From NCBI GenBank assembly GCA_016193195.1, contig JACPSQ010000086.1:1-64000 (forward strand): 64,000 bases of DNA. The letters are read 5' to 3'. Source of the stretch: Candidatus Omnitrophota bacterium (lineage in GTDB: Bacteria; Omnitrophota; Gorgyraeia; Aquiviventales; Aquiviventaceae). The translations under genes and the position numbers were made by a program. The notes beneath the pieces are model-generated. The model did not search any database and had not been told where the DNA came from. It saw nothing but the letters and a program-made list of their open reading frames with translations. Positions 24,555-33,699 of the stretch are shown piece after piece; the first letter of the stretch is position 1; each line of letters opens with the position of its first letter.

Positions 24555-25305
24555 GGAGTTACGGGTCAAGATCTTTGCGGACGGGGCGGACCTTGCGACC
24601 ATCGCGGAGCTCGCCAAGCATCCCTACATCAGGGGCTTCACAACCAACCCAACCCTGATGCGCAAGGCGGGTGTGCCGGACTACCGCCGGTTTGCTCGCG
24701 AGGTGCTGACGCTGGTGCCAGATCGCCCCGTGTCGTTTGAGGTCTTCTCGGATGATTTCCCCGAGATGGAACAGCAGGCGCTGGAGATCGCCTCGTGGGG
24801 CGACAATGTCTATGTCAAGATTCCGGTGACGAATACGCGCGGGGCGTTTTCCGGCCCGCTCATTAAGCGGCTCTCCGAAGCCGGCGTCAAGCTGAACGTG
24901 ACCGCCCTGCTGACGAGCGAGCAGGTGGGCCGCGTCACCGACTGTTTCTCGCCGGGGAGGAGCAGCTTTATCTCGGTGTTCGCGGGACGGATCGCCGACA
25001 CCGGCCGCGACCCCGTGTCCCTCATGGCCGAGTCGCTGCGGCTGATGGCCAGCCGCCCACAGGCCGAGCTGATCTGGGCCAGCCCCCGCGAGCTGCTCAA
25101 CGTGATCCAGGCTGACGCCATCGGCTGCCACATCATCACCGCCACCAGCGACATCTTGGCCAAGCTCTCCTTGATCGGGAAGGATCTGTCGGAACTCTCG
25201 TTGGACACGGTGCGGATGTTTCGGCAGGATGCGCTCCAGGCGGGTTTTACGATTGAGCTCAGCCAGGCCGAGGCGGTCGGCTCGGCGGCCGCCGCCCCGC
25301 GATGA
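24541..25305 (+). CDS. Transaldolase-family protein
   Basis: 254 residues, slightly longer than fructose-6-phosphate aldolase/TalC-type short transaldolases. It has a TIM-barrel pattern: KIFADGADL, GFTTNPTLMRKAG, SFEVFSDD, the Schiff-base Lys in WGDNVYVKIPVT, KLNVTALLTSEQ, SFISVFAGRIAD and ITATSDILAKL. These enzymes transfer a dihydroxyacetone unit between sugars or cleave it. In this locus it may supply a seven-carbon or unusual ketose for the following genes; transaldolases of this kind recur beside GmhB-like phosphatases in polysaccharide loci. It overlaps gmhB by 14 bp and the SDR after it by 4 bp. Confidence 0.88.
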   Translation: MPRLEELRVKIFADGADLATIAELAKHPYIRGFTTNPTLMRKAGVPDYRRFAREVLTLVPDRPVSFEVFSDDFPEMEQQALEIASWGDNVYVKIPVTNTRGAFSGPLIKRLSEAGVKLNVTALLTSEQVGRVTDCFSPGRSSFISVFAGRIADTGRDPVSLMAESLRLMASRPQAELIWASPRELLNVIQADAIGCHIITATSDILAKLSLIGKDLSELSLDTVRMFRQDALQAGFTIELSQAEAVGSAAAAPR

Positions 25306-26339
25306 AGCCGCCGTCTCCTCGACCGGTGCTGGTGACGGGCGGCGCCGGCTATGTCGGCTGCGTGCTCGTCCGAAAGCTGCTGGAGGCCGGCTACCCGGTG
25401 ACCGTGTATGACCTGATGCTCTTCGGCGATGCGGGGTTGCCCACCCACGCCGCCCTGCGCGTCGTCAAGGGAGACATCCGCGATCTTCCGACGCTTGCCG
25501 CGGCGGTGCGGGGCGCGCACAGCGTGATTCATCTGGCCTGCATTTCCAACGACCCGAGTTTCGAATTGGATCCGGTGCTGGGCAAGTCGATCAACTACGA
25601 CAGCTTTGAGCCGTTGGTGCGGACCTGTAAAGCGGGTGGTGTGCGGCGATTTATCTATGCCTCCACCAGTTCGGTCTATGGGGTCAGCGACGCCCCGGAC
25701 GTCACCGAGGAACACCCCTTGGTGCCCTTGACGGATTACAATAAGTACAAGGGCTTGTGCGAGCCGATCCTCCTGCGCTACCAGTCGCCGGACTTTACCA
25801 CGGTGATCCTTCGGCCCGCCACGGTCTGCGGCCCTTCGCCGCGGATGCGCTTTGATCTGACCGTGAATATCCTCACCAACCATGCCGTGAATCGGCGTGT
25901 CATCACCGTCTTTGGCGGGACGCAGCGACGGCCGAACATCCATATCGAGGACATCGCCGAGCTCTACGTCAAGCTGCTGGAGTACCCGGACGGCTTGATT
26001 GCCGGGGAGACCTTCAACGCTGGCTACCAGAATCACACCGTCGGCGAATTGGCTCACCTGGTCCGCCAGGTCGTCGAACAAGAGATGCCGCAGCCGGCAC
26101 CCATTCAGATCCAGACCAGCCCAACCGACGATCTCCGTTCCTACCATGTCTCATCCAGAAAAATCGCCGAGCGGCTTGGCTATGTTCCCGCGCGGACTAT
26201 TGAGGACGCCGTTCGCGATCTCTGTCGCGCCTTCACGGCAGGCAGGTTTCCCGACAGCCTGACCGATGAGCGGTACTTCAACGTGAAAGCGGTCAAGCGG
26301 ATGACGCCCACCCTGCTCATGGAGCCGGTCGGCTCTTGA
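25302..26339 (+). CDS. Extended SDR, NAD-dependent epimerase/dehydratase
   Basis: 345 residues. [29 protein letters not shown] binds NAD; VIHLACISNDPSFELDP is typical of a subfamily in heptose and dehydrated-sugar loci; STSSVYG, the YNKYK catalytic pair, RPATVCGPSPRMRFDLTVN and NIHIEDIAELY follow. It looks like the family that acts on NDP- or phosphate-sugars with a 4-keto intermediate. It ends in ATGA overlap with the next SDR (26339), so the two are translated together. The last residues (LMEPVGS) exceed the family. Substrate unknown. Confidence 0.86.
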   Translation: MKPPSPRPVLVTGGAGYVGCVLVRKLLEAGYPVTVYDLMLFGDAGLPTHAALRVVKGDIRDLPTLAAAVRGAHSVIHLACISNDPSFELDPVLGKSINYDSFEPLVRTCKAGGVRRFIYASTSSVYGVSDAPDVTEEHPLVPLTDYNKYKGLCEPILLRYQSPDFTTVILRPATVCGPSPRMRFDLTVNILTNHAVNRRVITVFGGTQRRPNIHIEDIAELYVKLLEYPDGLIAGETFNAGYQNHTVGELAHLVRQVVEQEMPQPAPIQIQTSPTDDLRSYHVSSRKIAERLGYVPARTIEDAVRDLCRAFTAGRFPDSLTDERYFNVKAVKRMTPTLLMEPVGS

Positions 26340-27331
26340 TGCCGCAGCAGGTTGCAGTCGTGACTGGAGGGGCGGGGTTCATCGGCAGCCACATGGTGGA
26401 CCTGCTGTTGGACCGCGGCTTCGACGTGCGAGCGATTGACAATCTTGCCTGCGGGCGTCGGGAAAACCTCGCGCACCAGAACGGCCACCCCCGCCCGGTG
26501 TTTGAGGCCCGGGATGTGCGGGACCTGCGTCCCGGCGACCCCTTGTTGGAGGGGGCCGACTATGTCTTCCATTTCGCGGGGATCGGAGACATCGTCCCGT
26601 CGATTGAGCGGCCGACCGAGTACCTGTCCTCCAATGTCATGGGCACGGTCTGCGCCCTCGAGGCGGCCCGGTGGGCGAAGGTGAAGAAGTTCATCTATGC
26701 CGCCTCCTCCTCCTGCTACGGCCTGGCCACTGAGCTGCCGACCACGGAGCAGGCTCCCATCAGTCCTCAGTATCCCTACGCGCTGAGCAAGTACCTTGGC
26801 GAACAAGCCGTCATGCATTGGGGCAAGGTCTATCAGTTGCCGGTGATCTCCCTGCGCATCTTCAACGCCTATGGCCCGCGCTCGCGCACGACCGGCGCCT
26901 ACGGCGCCGTCTTTGGAGTCTTCCTGGCGCAGAAGCTCGCCGGGAAGCCGTTCACGGTAGTAGGCGACGGAACGCAGCGTCGGGATTTCGTCTTTGTAAC
27001 CGATCTGGCAAAGGCGTTTCTACTCGCGGCTGAGTCCGATTGCACGCAAGACATCTTCAACGTCGGGGCTGGCCAGCCGCAGTCAGTGAATCGACTCGTG
27101 GAGCTGTTAGGCGGTGAAGTCGTCCATGTGCCCAAGCGCCCTGGAGAGCCGGATTGCACGTGGGCCGATACGACACGCATCCGGACAATGCTTGGATGGG
27201 TGCCGACGGTGTCGTTTGAAGCAGGCGTCAAGACCATGTTGGGCTCGATTGACGATTGGCGCGCCGCACCGGTGTGGGATGAGACGGCGATTGCAGAGGC
27301 AACGGCATCATGGTTCAAGTATCTGAAATAA
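26339..27331 (+). CDS. Extended SDR, UDP-glucose 4-epimerase-like
   Basis: 330 residues from ATG 26339, whose A is shared with the previous stop. [54 protein letters not shown], the YALSK catalytic pair, SLRIFNAYGPRSRTTGAYG and GTQRRDFVFVTDLAKAF are typical of NDP-sugar epimerases and 4,6-dehydratases of the WbmF/WbpP type. The Cys after SSS (SSSCYG) is common in this subfamily. The C-terminus encodes WFKYLK, and its codons overlap the ATG of the next gene by 22 bp. It probably works on the sugar handled by its upstream neighbour. Confidence 0.87.
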   Translation: MPQQVAVVTGGAGFIGSHMVDLLLDRGFDVRAIDNLACGRRENLAHQNGHPRPVFEARDVRDLRPGDPLLEGADYVFHFAGIGDIVPSIERPTEYLSSNVMGTVCALEAARWAKVKKFIYAASSSCYGLATELPTTEQAPISPQYPYALSKYLGEQAVMHWGKVYQLPVISLRIFNAYGPRSRTTGAYGAVFGVFLAQKLAGKPFTVVGDGTQRRDFVFVTDLAKAFLLAAESDCTQDIFNVGAGQPQSVNRLVELLGGEVVHVPKRPGEPDCTWADTTRIRTMLGWVPTVSFEAGVKTMLGSIDDWRAAPVWDETAIAEATASWFKYLK

Positions 27332-29019
27332 CCGACGTCCGGTTGGAGAGTTCCCGCCCGGCTGTTGTCCTGGCGCTGCCGCTGAAGCGCGCGTTGGAGC
27401 GGTTGCTCCTGTGCAATCGGATCCGCGAGCTGGCGGACTACCGGATGACACCGGTGACGGTGAAGGATCTGCGCGGCATAGGAGGTCTCTTAGCATTCCT
27501 GGTTCGCGTGGTGGACCCATCCGGTATCCGGGCGCGTCGCTCCGGAGCGATTCAGCTTCTCATGGACGTCTGGATCATCATCACGCTCCGGCTGCTCCTG
27601 TTGTTCCGGAGGCATCGGATCGGGGAAGACCTGCGCTCGACCGTGGGTGTCCTCTGCCGAGCCGTGCTGTTCCGGCACCAGCGCTACGCGGCCCGTCCAA
27701 CCACTGAGATGGTGCCGCACGTGCGGTGTTCCGAGAAGGAGGAGCTGTTGATCCGATCCTGCCTGTTGCTGCGCACCATGCAGCGGTACGGGCCATGCAT
27801 TGAATTCCTCATCCAGCGCCTCACCTCCGGGCTACCGGCTGCCGAGACGCGGCGATGGCTCGCCTTCTTCCTGCGTGAGATTGGGGATGACACCGCGGCT
27901 GACGCGTTGCTGACGATGGAGCCCGCGGCATCCGAAGCCACCGTCATCCACCACCTGGAAGTTCCAAAGCCTCCGGCGCAACATGCGCCGAGGCGACTCA
28001 AATACGGCCTGTACGTGATGACGGTGTTCGATTCGGACGTCTTCCGCAGCTCGCTGCTGAGCCTTATGAACAGTGATTACGACGGCCAGATCGTCGTGGC
28101 CGAAGACGGCTACCTTCCAAACAAGGTCTGCGAGGCATTTTGCCGGGAGGTCGGTGTTCCCTATATCAAGAACCCGGAGTGGACGTACACCCAGCCGTTG
28201 GCGAACCTGGCGATTCAGGCGTTTGATGAGGATACCGACATTCTGCTCCAGGCGCCGAACGACGTGCTCTGGCCCCCCCGCTGGTTTGGTCAACTTGATG
28301 GGGCCTGGAAGCGGGTCTTTGACACTGGAAAGGTTGGTGGACTGACCATGAGTGCTGTGCAATTTGACGCCTCCGTGGAGCCTATGCTCAAAGAGGCGTT
28401 TGTGAGGGGGCGTTATGAAGGCCTGTTGTGGGTCTTAAAAATGCGGGCACAGGTTCACCCCTGGCTGGATTGGTATCGTGAAGCCCTGCCTCACGATGGG
28501 AGCCAGCTGTTTGGGTTGCCCAAGGATCTCTACACCGACGATGTGACCAGGCTCTTGTGGAAAGTTGCCTATGGAGGGGCGGTTTCGACCTTCTCCCGAA
28601 CCCTCTGGACGGAAGTCAACAGGGTGCCATCACAGATGCGCGCCAATCTTGATCTGGAACTGGGCTACCAGTGTTGGACAAGCCGACGATGGTTCCTCGC
28701 CGTCAATAACACGCCTCTCATTCATATGATAGGACAGGATAGCCGTCGATTGACCGGCCGTGATAAGGTGCTTAAGGTGCGAGTGAAGGAAATGTTCAAG
28801 CAGGATGACGCGCTCTTCAGACAAAAGTACGGCGAGGACTGGTACCCACCCTATTGGTATTTTTCTGGCGAGAGCTGCATGATTTACCACGACGAGATTC
28901 TGCGTGCGGTCAACGAGGGACGATTTGACGAGATCGACTTCGTGTTTGATGATTTCGAAGCCCGACGGAAGGGACGGTACTGGGCCTGTTCGCTCCCCTC
29001 GCTTTCACGCTCACAGTGA
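27310..29019 (+). CDS. Unrecognised 569-residue protein, putative glycosyltransferase in C-terminal half
   Basis: I do not recognise the family. Residues 1-200 are alpha-helical and basic with a moderately hydrophobic stretch (VWIIITLRLLLLF, about 78-90), perhaps membrane-associated. From about residue 230 the pattern looks like a GT-A fold: YGLYVMTVFDSDVFRSSLLSLMNSDYDGQIVVAEDG, then NPEWTYTQPLANLAIQAFDEDTDILLQAPNDV with an acidic PND region where GT2 enzymes place DxD, and later GLTMSAVQFD. The C-terminus holds aromatic DWYPPYWYFSGE. The gene overlaps the epimerase by 22 bp. A glycosyltransferase role is an inference from fold-like spacing and context only; a structure prediction would settle it. 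Confidence 0.55.
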   Translation: MVQVSEITDVRLESSRPAVVLALPLKRALERLLLCNRIRELADYRMTPVTVKDLRGIGGLLAFLVRVVDPSGIRARRSGAIQLLMDVWIIITLRLLLLFRRHRIGEDLRSTVGVLCRAVLFRHQRYAARPTTEMVPHVRCSEKEELLIRSCLLLRTMQRYGPCIEFLIQRLTSGLPAAETRRWLAFFLREIGDDTAADALLTMEPAASEATVIHHLEVPKPPAQHAPRRLKYGLYVMTVFDSDVFRSSLLSLMNSDYDGQIVVAEDGYLPNKVCEAFCREVGVPYIKNPEWTYTQPLANLAIQAFDEDTDILLQAPNDVLWPPRWFGQLDGAWKRVFDTGKVGGLTMSAVQFDASVEPMLKEAFVRGRYEGLLWVLKMRAQVHPWLDWYREALPHDGSQLFGLPKDLYTDDVTRLLWKVAYGGAVSTFSRTLWTEVNRVPSQMRANLDLELGYQCWTSRRWFLAVNNTPLIHMIGQDSRRLTGRDKVLKVRVKEMFKQDDALFRQKYGEDWYPPYWYFSGESCMIYHDEILRAVNEGRFDEIDFVFDDFEARRKGRYWACSLPSLSRSQ

Positions 29020-29023
29020 ACCG

Positions 29024-30577
29024 ATGCCAGAGCTAACCACTGACGTGCGAACGAGCAGTCGTGAGCTCAAGTGTCTGGAGCTCGATCGATTGGCGGAGCA
29101 TCTCGCACGCTTGCGAGGTGAGGGGAAGAAGATTGTCTTGTGTCACGGCGTATTCGACCTCCTCCACATCGGGCACGTTCGATATTTTCAACGCGCCAAG
29201 CAACTGGGTGACGTCCTGGTGGTGACGGTGACCCCCGATCGTTTTGTCAACAAAGGTCCCCAACGACCAGCCTTTTCTGAATCGCTGCGCATAGAAGCCC
29301 TTGCCGCACTGGAATGCGTCGACCATGTCGCCCTGAATCGGTGGCCGATGGCGGTGGAAACCATCCGCTTGCTGCAACCTCATGTCTATGTGAAGGGGCC
29401 GGATTACAAAGACCCTGACAACGATCACACAGGCGGGATTGTCCTTGAGGAGGCTGCTGTCAAATCCGTGAATGGACAGCTGGTGATTACCGATGACATC
29501 ACCTTCAGTGCTTCTCATCTGATCAATCGGCACCTGCCGTTGTTGTCCCAGGAAGCGACGCAGTTCCTTGAGCGTTTTTCATCCCGGTATACCTCAGCAG
29601 AGGTGCTTTGCTACCTGGAACAGGCACGTCCGCTGAAGGTCTTGGTTGTCGGAGAGGCCATCATCGACGAATATCAATACTGTGAATCTATTGGCAAATC
29701 ATCGAAGGAGCCAATGCTCGCCGTCAAGCGTCTTGCCATGGAACGGTTTGCCGGTGGGACCCTTGCGGTGGCCAACCACGTCGCGAACTTTTGCGATCAG
29801 CCGGGGCTCATCACCTTCCTTGGAGTGGATGATCCGAAGGAAACGTTCATTCGAGAGAAGCTGAATCCCAACGTCCAGCCGCGGTTTCTGTATCGGGCAG
29901 GCGCTCCCACGATTGTGAAACGCCGATTCATCGACCAGTATTTCTTTACGAAATTCCTGGAGGTGTATGAGATCAACGACGAGGCTTGGGACCCGCGTGA
30001 TCATGACGTCTTGTGTGAGGAGTTGCGTACCCAAGTCCCGAACTACGATGTCGTGCTGGCCGTGGACTTTGGCCACGAGATGTTCAGTCGAGAGGCGATT
30101 GATCTTGTCTGTGAGAAGGCAAAGTTCCTTGTCGTCAACACGCAGTGTAACGCTGGCAACCTCGGCTACCACTCCATCTCCAAGTATCCACGGGTGGACT
30201 ATGTCTGTCTGGCGGAGAGGGAGCTTCGGCTCGAGATGCGGGATCGTCGAGGGGATCTCAAGTCGTTGATTCAGCAGATTGCCCAGCGGCTTCGGTGTCC
30301 TGTGACGGCCACCCGCGGCGCCTATGGATGCCTCTCCTACAGTGAAAAGGATGGTTTTGTGGAGGTGCCGGCGTTCGCCAATCAGGTGGTGGACCGGATG
30401 GGCGCCGGGGATACCTTTCTGTCGCTGGCGGCCCTGTGTGTCGCGGCGAAGGCGCCGCTTGAGATCGTCGGGTTCATCGGCAATGTCGCGGGAGCAGAAG
30501 CCGTCGCCACCGTGGGTCACCGCACGTCGATCGAGCGGGCGAGGTTCTTCAAGCACATTGAATCCTTACTCAAGTGA
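29024..30577 (+). CDS. Cytidylyltransferase-PfkB sugar kinase fusion, HldE-like with reversed domain order
   Basis: 517 residues from ATG 29024. Residues 35-165 form a nucleotidyltransferase: IVLCHGVFDLLHIGHVRYFQ holds the HxGH motif, then ADVLVVTVTPD-like strands. Residues 205-510 form a PfkB/ribokinase-like kinase ending with the GAGD motif in VVDRMGAGDTFLSLAAL. Escherichia coli HldE has kinase first and adenylyltransferase second; here the order is opposite, so this is not a standard HldE although both reactions could occur (phosphorylate C1, then NTP-activate). It fits downstream of GmhB and transaldolase. A paralogue with the same order is at 46053-47609. Confidence 0.85.
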   Translation: MPELTTDVRTSSRELKCLELDRLAEHLARLRGEGKKIVLCHGVFDLLHIGHVRYFQRAKQLGDVLVVTVTPDRFVNKGPQRPAFSESLRIEALAALECVDHVALNRWPMAVETIRLLQPHVYVKGPDYKDPDNDHTGGIVLEEAAVKSVNGQLVITDDITFSASHLINRHLPLLSQEATQFLERFSSRYTSAEVLCYLEQARPLKVLVVGEAIIDEYQYCESIGKSSKEPMLAVKRLAMERFAGGTLAVANHVANFCDQPGLITFLGVDDPKETFIREKLNPNVQPRFLYRAGAPTIVKRRFIDQYFFTKFLEVYEINDEAWDPRDHDVLCEELRTQVPNYDVVLAVDFGHEMFSREAIDLVCEKAKFLVVNTQCNAGNLGYHSISKYPRVDYVCLAERELRLEMRDRRGDLKSLIQQIAQRLRCPVTATRGAYGCLSYSEKDGFVEVPAFANQVVDRMGAGDTFLSLAALCVAAKAPLEIVGFIGNVAGAEAVATVGHRTSIERARFFKHIESLLK

Positions 30578-30588
30578 AGAGATACGGC

Positions 30589-31563
30589 ATGACGCCGGAA
30601 GCCCAAAGGATGCGGTGGTTGTATTACAACCTGCTCAGGATTCGTATGGTGGAGGAGACTATTGCGCAACGTTATGCGCAGCAGGAGATGCGTTGCCCTA
30701 TCCATCTGTGCATTGGTCAGGAAGCGATCGCGGTCGGAGTCTGCGCCCACCTGGCTCGCGAGGACTACGTGTTGAGCGGGCATCGTTCGCACGGGCACTA
30801 CCTGGCCAAGGGCGGCGATCTCAATGCCATGGTCGCAGAACTCTATGGCAAGGCAACGGGGTGCGCCGGAGGCCGCGGCGGTTCGATGCATTTGATAGAC
30901 CTCTCCGCTGGATTTTTGGGCGCAACCCCGATTGTGGCCGCCTCCATTCCGATCGCCGTGGGGGCGGCGTTAGGGTCGGTCATGCAAAAAGAGCCTCGAG
31001 TGACCGTGATCTTTTTCGGCGACGCAGCCCCGGAGGCCGGGGCGTGTCACGAGAGTCTGAATTTCGCGTTGCTCAAGCGCCTGCCAGTCGTCTTCGTGTG
31101 CGAAAATAACCTGTATTCCGTCTATTCGCCGATGTCGGTTCGTCAACCTGAAGGCAGACCGCTTGCCTCGCTCGCTGCTGGACATGGGATGGCCACGTAC
31201 CGGGGCGACGGCAATGATGTGTTCAGCGTCTCTGCCATCGCGCAGGAGGCCATCCGGCAGGTGAGGGATGGTGGGGGACCGATGTTTCTCGAGTTCATGA
31301 CCTACCGCTGGCGGGAGCACTGCGGCCCCTACTATGACAACGACCTCGGCTACCGAAGCGAGCAGGAATTTCAAGACTGGAAGCAGCGGTGCCCGGTTGC
31401 GCGGTGCCGAGAACGCCTCCTCCGTGAAGGCATCCTCACTAGCCAGGATCACGAAGAGATCGTTCGGACGTTGGAACGCGAGATTGACGCGGCGTTTCGT
31501 TTCGCCAAGGAAAGCCTTTTTCCTGAAGCTCAGGAACTCTTGGAGCACGTGTACGCGCCATGA
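30589..31563 (+). CDS. ThDP-dependent dehydrogenase E1 component, alpha subunit-like
   Basis: 324 residues. RMRWLYYNLLRIRMVEETIAQRY is the usual E1-alpha opening; HLCIGQEAIAVGVCAHL, HRSHGHYLAKGGDLNAMVAELYGK and the ThDP/Mg motif from GDAAPEAGACHE to NN in VFVCENNLYSVYSP follow. Paired with 31560-32621 it should bind thiamine diphosphate as an alpha2-beta2 oxo-acid decarboxylase. No lipoyl E2 or E3 gene is in the window, so this is not an ordinary pyruvate dehydrogenase; related free-standing E1 pairs occur in sugar loci and may transfer the activated aldehyde to a sugar. ATG 30589 was preferred over GTG 30574 as a purine-rich aagag precedes it. Confidence 0.88.
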   Translation: MTPEAQRMRWLYYNLLRIRMVEETIAQRYAQQEMRCPIHLCIGQEAIAVGVCAHLAREDYVLSGHRSHGHYLAKGGDLNAMVAELYGKATGCAGGRGGSMHLIDLSAGFLGATPIVAASIPIAVGAALGSVMQKEPRVTVIFFGDAAPEAGACHESLNFALLKRLPVVFVCENNLYSVYSPMSVRQPEGRPLASLAAGHGMATYRGDGNDVFSVSAIAQEAIRQVRDGGGPMFLEFMTYRWREHCGPYYDNDLGYRSEQEFQDWKQRCPVARCRERLLREGILTSQDHEEIVRTLEREIDAAFRFAKESLFPEAQELLEHVYAP

Positions 31564-32621
31564 TGAGAGAACTGAAGTTCTACGAAGCGATTCGCGAGGC
31601 GCTCGACCTGTGTCTGGCCAAGGACCCGCGAGTCTACCTGATGGGGCTCGGCGTGCCGGATCCAAAGGGCATCTTTGGGAGCACCCTTGGGCTCCAGCAA
31701 CGATACGGCTCATGGCGGGTGATGGATATGCCTACCTCAGAAAACGGGATGACGGGAATTGCCATCGGCTCAGCCCTCAACGGGATGAGGCCGGTGTTAA
31801 GCCACCAGCGTGTGGATTTCTCATTGTTGGCGATGGAGCAGATGGTCAACCAAGCCGCCAAGTGGCGGTACATGTTTGGCGGCAGGCACAGCGTCCCAGT
31901 GGTCATCCGCATGATCATCGGACGCGGATGGGGACAGGGACCACAACACTCCCAGAGCCTTCAGGCGTGGTTCGCCCACATTCCTGGTTTGAAGGTGGTC
32001 ATGCCGACCACCCCCTATGACGTGAAAGGTCTCCTCATTTCGAGCATTGAAGATGATAACCCCGTCATCGTGTTGGAGCATCGGTGGCTCTACACCATCG
32101 TGGGGGAGGTTCCTGAGGGGCTCTACCGTGTGCCGTTAGGGCAAGCCAAGGTGGTACGGGGGGGTCAGGATCTGACGATCGTCGCAACGTCCTACATGGT
32201 GCTCGAAGCGCTTCGGGCCGCGGAACTCTTGGCTGAGCAGGGGATTGCGGCAGAGGTCATCGACGTGCGAAGCCTCAGACCATTGGATGGTCGGGCTATT
32301 CTCGAGTCGGTGTGCAAGACAGGGCACCTGATCGTTGCAGATGCGGCTTGGACAACCTGCGGGTTCGCGGCGGAGATCGTGGCCTTGGTCTGCGAGCATG
32401 CGTTCGAGCATCTCAAGCGTCCTCCTCGTCGGGTGACGCTGCCGGACTGTCCTTGTCCGAGCAGCGCGGCATTAGCCAATGACTACTATCCACGGTCCGT
32501 TCATATCGTCGCGGAGGCAAACGCGTTATTAGGGGTGTCCGGCAAGCCGGGTCTGGCTTCGGAGGCGGTATCCTCGGTGCCGCTGGATGTGCCCGATTTG
32601 AACTTCACGGGACCGTTCTGA
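31560..32621 (+). CDS. ThDP-dependent dehydrogenase E1 component, beta subunit-like
   Basis: 353 residues. FYEAIREALDLCLAKDPRVYLMGLGVPDPKGIFG, then MPTSENGMTGIAIGSALNGMRPVL with the E1-beta Glu that activates ThDP, QMVNQAAKWRYMFGG and the C-terminal domain VIDVRSLRPLDGRAILESV. Its start overlaps the alpha subunit stop (ATGA). C-terminal DCPCPSSAALANDYYP is unusual among PDH beta subunits. The pair is read here as an E1 without E2/E3. The chemistry could be decarboxylation of an oxo-acid and carboligation to a sugar aldehyde or ketone; this is inference only. Confidence 0.88.
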   Translation: MMRELKFYEAIREALDLCLAKDPRVYLMGLGVPDPKGIFGSTLGLQQRYGSWRVMDMPTSENGMTGIAIGSALNGMRPVLSHQRVDFSLLAMEQMVNQAAKWRYMFGGRHSVPVVIRMIIGRGWGQGPQHSQSLQAWFAHIPGLKVVMPTTPYDVKGLLISSIEDDNPVIVLEHRWLYTIVGEVPEGLYRVPLGQAKVVRGGQDLTIVATSYMVLEALRAAELLAEQGIAAEVIDVRSLRPLDGRAILESVCKTGHLIVADAAWTTCGFAAEIVALVCEHAFEHLKRPPRRVTLPDCPCPSSAALANDYYPRSVHIVAEANALLGVSGKPGLASEAVSSVPLDVPDLNFTGPF

Positions 32622-32622
32622 C

Positions 32623-33699
32623 ATGGCTGATACGCGACGGATCGTCGTCATTGGAAGCAATTCGTTCTCGGGCAGTGACTTCATCGACCTGCTGCTGGAG
32701 GACCCGCGCAACGAAGTGATTGGGATCAGCCGCTCGCCTGAGAAGAGCGCCACCTTCCTTCCCTACAAACGGCGGCAGGGGGCTGCCTTCACGTTCTCTC
32801 AAATAGATGTGAACCGCAACATGTCAGAGCTGGTTCGCCTCCTTGACGACCGGAAGCCCAGCGTTGTGGTCAATTTCGCGGCGCAGAGCGAGGTGGCGCC
32901 GAGTTGGGACTATCCAGAGCAGTGGTTCCAGACCAACGTGGCCTCCCTGGTGGCCCTGGCGAATTACTTGAAAGACCAGTCATGGTGTTGGCGCTATGTC
33001 CACATTTCTTCACCGGAAGTGTATGGGACCTGCGTCGGGCGCGTCCGAGAAGATGCGCCGTTGAATCCCAGTACGCCGTATGCCGCTTCAAAAGCGGCCG
33101 CAGACCTGTTCCTGTTCACTTTGGTCAAGCAGTTCCGGTTTCCTCTCATTATGATCCGCGCCACCAACGTCTACGGGGCTGGCCAGCAGCCATGGAAGAT
33201 CATTCCAAAATCGATGATTTCGCTCAAGCGAGGGCAGACCATCCCCCTGCATGGTGGCGGAGTGGCCGTGAAGTCCTATATCCATATCCGGGACGTGTCA
33301 CGCGGCGAGCTGGCTGCGATGGAGATCGGGACTCCGGGCTCGATCTATCACTTGTCTCCGGACCGTGGGTATGCGGTGCGGGAGGTGGTGGAGCGAATCT
33401 GCGTACTGCTGGGCCGCGACAGGACGGTTACGACTACTGTGGTTGGTGAGCGTCCCGGACAGGATGCCGCGTACGTGATTGATTCCACGCGGGCCCGAAC
33501 CATGCTTGGCTGGGAACCGAAGGTCTCGCTGGACGAAGGATTGGCGGATGTGAAGCAATGGGTCGAGCGGTATTGGGACGTCCTCAAGGACGTTCCGCTG
33601 GAATATCAGCATCAGTCTGAACGCTATGCATTGGTGCCGCTTGAGGAGCGGGAGACGTTGGCGGCATCTGGGTCAGGTGAGCGGGGCGGGCGGCGATGA
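32623..33699 (+). CDS. Extended SDR, GDP-mannose/dTDP-glucose 4,6-dehydratase-like
   Basis: 358 residues. VVIGSNSFSGSDFIDLLLEDPRN is an unusual version of the glycine motif (normally TGGxGFIG). Other motifs are in place: VVVNFAAQSEVAPSW, HISSPEVYGTCVG, PYAASKAAAD with the YxxxK pair, IRATNVYGAGQQPWKIIPK and YIHIRDVSRGE, all like RmlB/GMD dehydratases. The presence of Ser-Pro-Glu before VYG and ASK suggest a dehydratase with the usual Glu. The altered GSNSFSG hints at changed cofactor binding. C-terminal tail of about 30 residues (LEERETLAASGSGERGGRR) is beyond the family. Overlaps the next gene by 4 bp. Confidence 0.84.
   Translation: MADTRRIVVIGSNSFSGSDFIDLLLEDPRNEVIGISRSPEKSATFLPYKRRQGAAFTFSQIDVNRNMSELVRLLDDRKPSVVVNFAAQSEVAPSWDYPEQWFQTNVASLVALANYLKDQSWCWRYVHISSPEVYGTCVGRVREDAPLNPSTPYAASKAAADLFLFTLVKQFRFPLIMIRATNVYGAGQQPWKIIPKSMISLKRGQTIPLHGGGVAVKSYIHIRDVSRGELAAMEIGTPGSIYHLSPDRGYAVREVVERICVLLGRDRTVTTTVVGERPGQDAAYVIDSTRARTMLGWEPKVSLDEGLADVKQWVERYWDVLKDVPLEYQHQSERYALVPLEERETLAASGSGERGGRR

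Noticed and set aside
23988..30577. A complete ADP-heptose pathway.
   Set aside because: Only a GmhB-like phosphatase and a reversed-order kinase/nucleotidyltransferase are present; no GmhA or standard HldE/HldD was seen.
30589..32621. A housekeeping pyruvate or acetoin dehydrogenase operon.
   Set aside because: No lipoyl-bearing E2 or E3 gene follows; neighbours are all sugar or redox enzymes.
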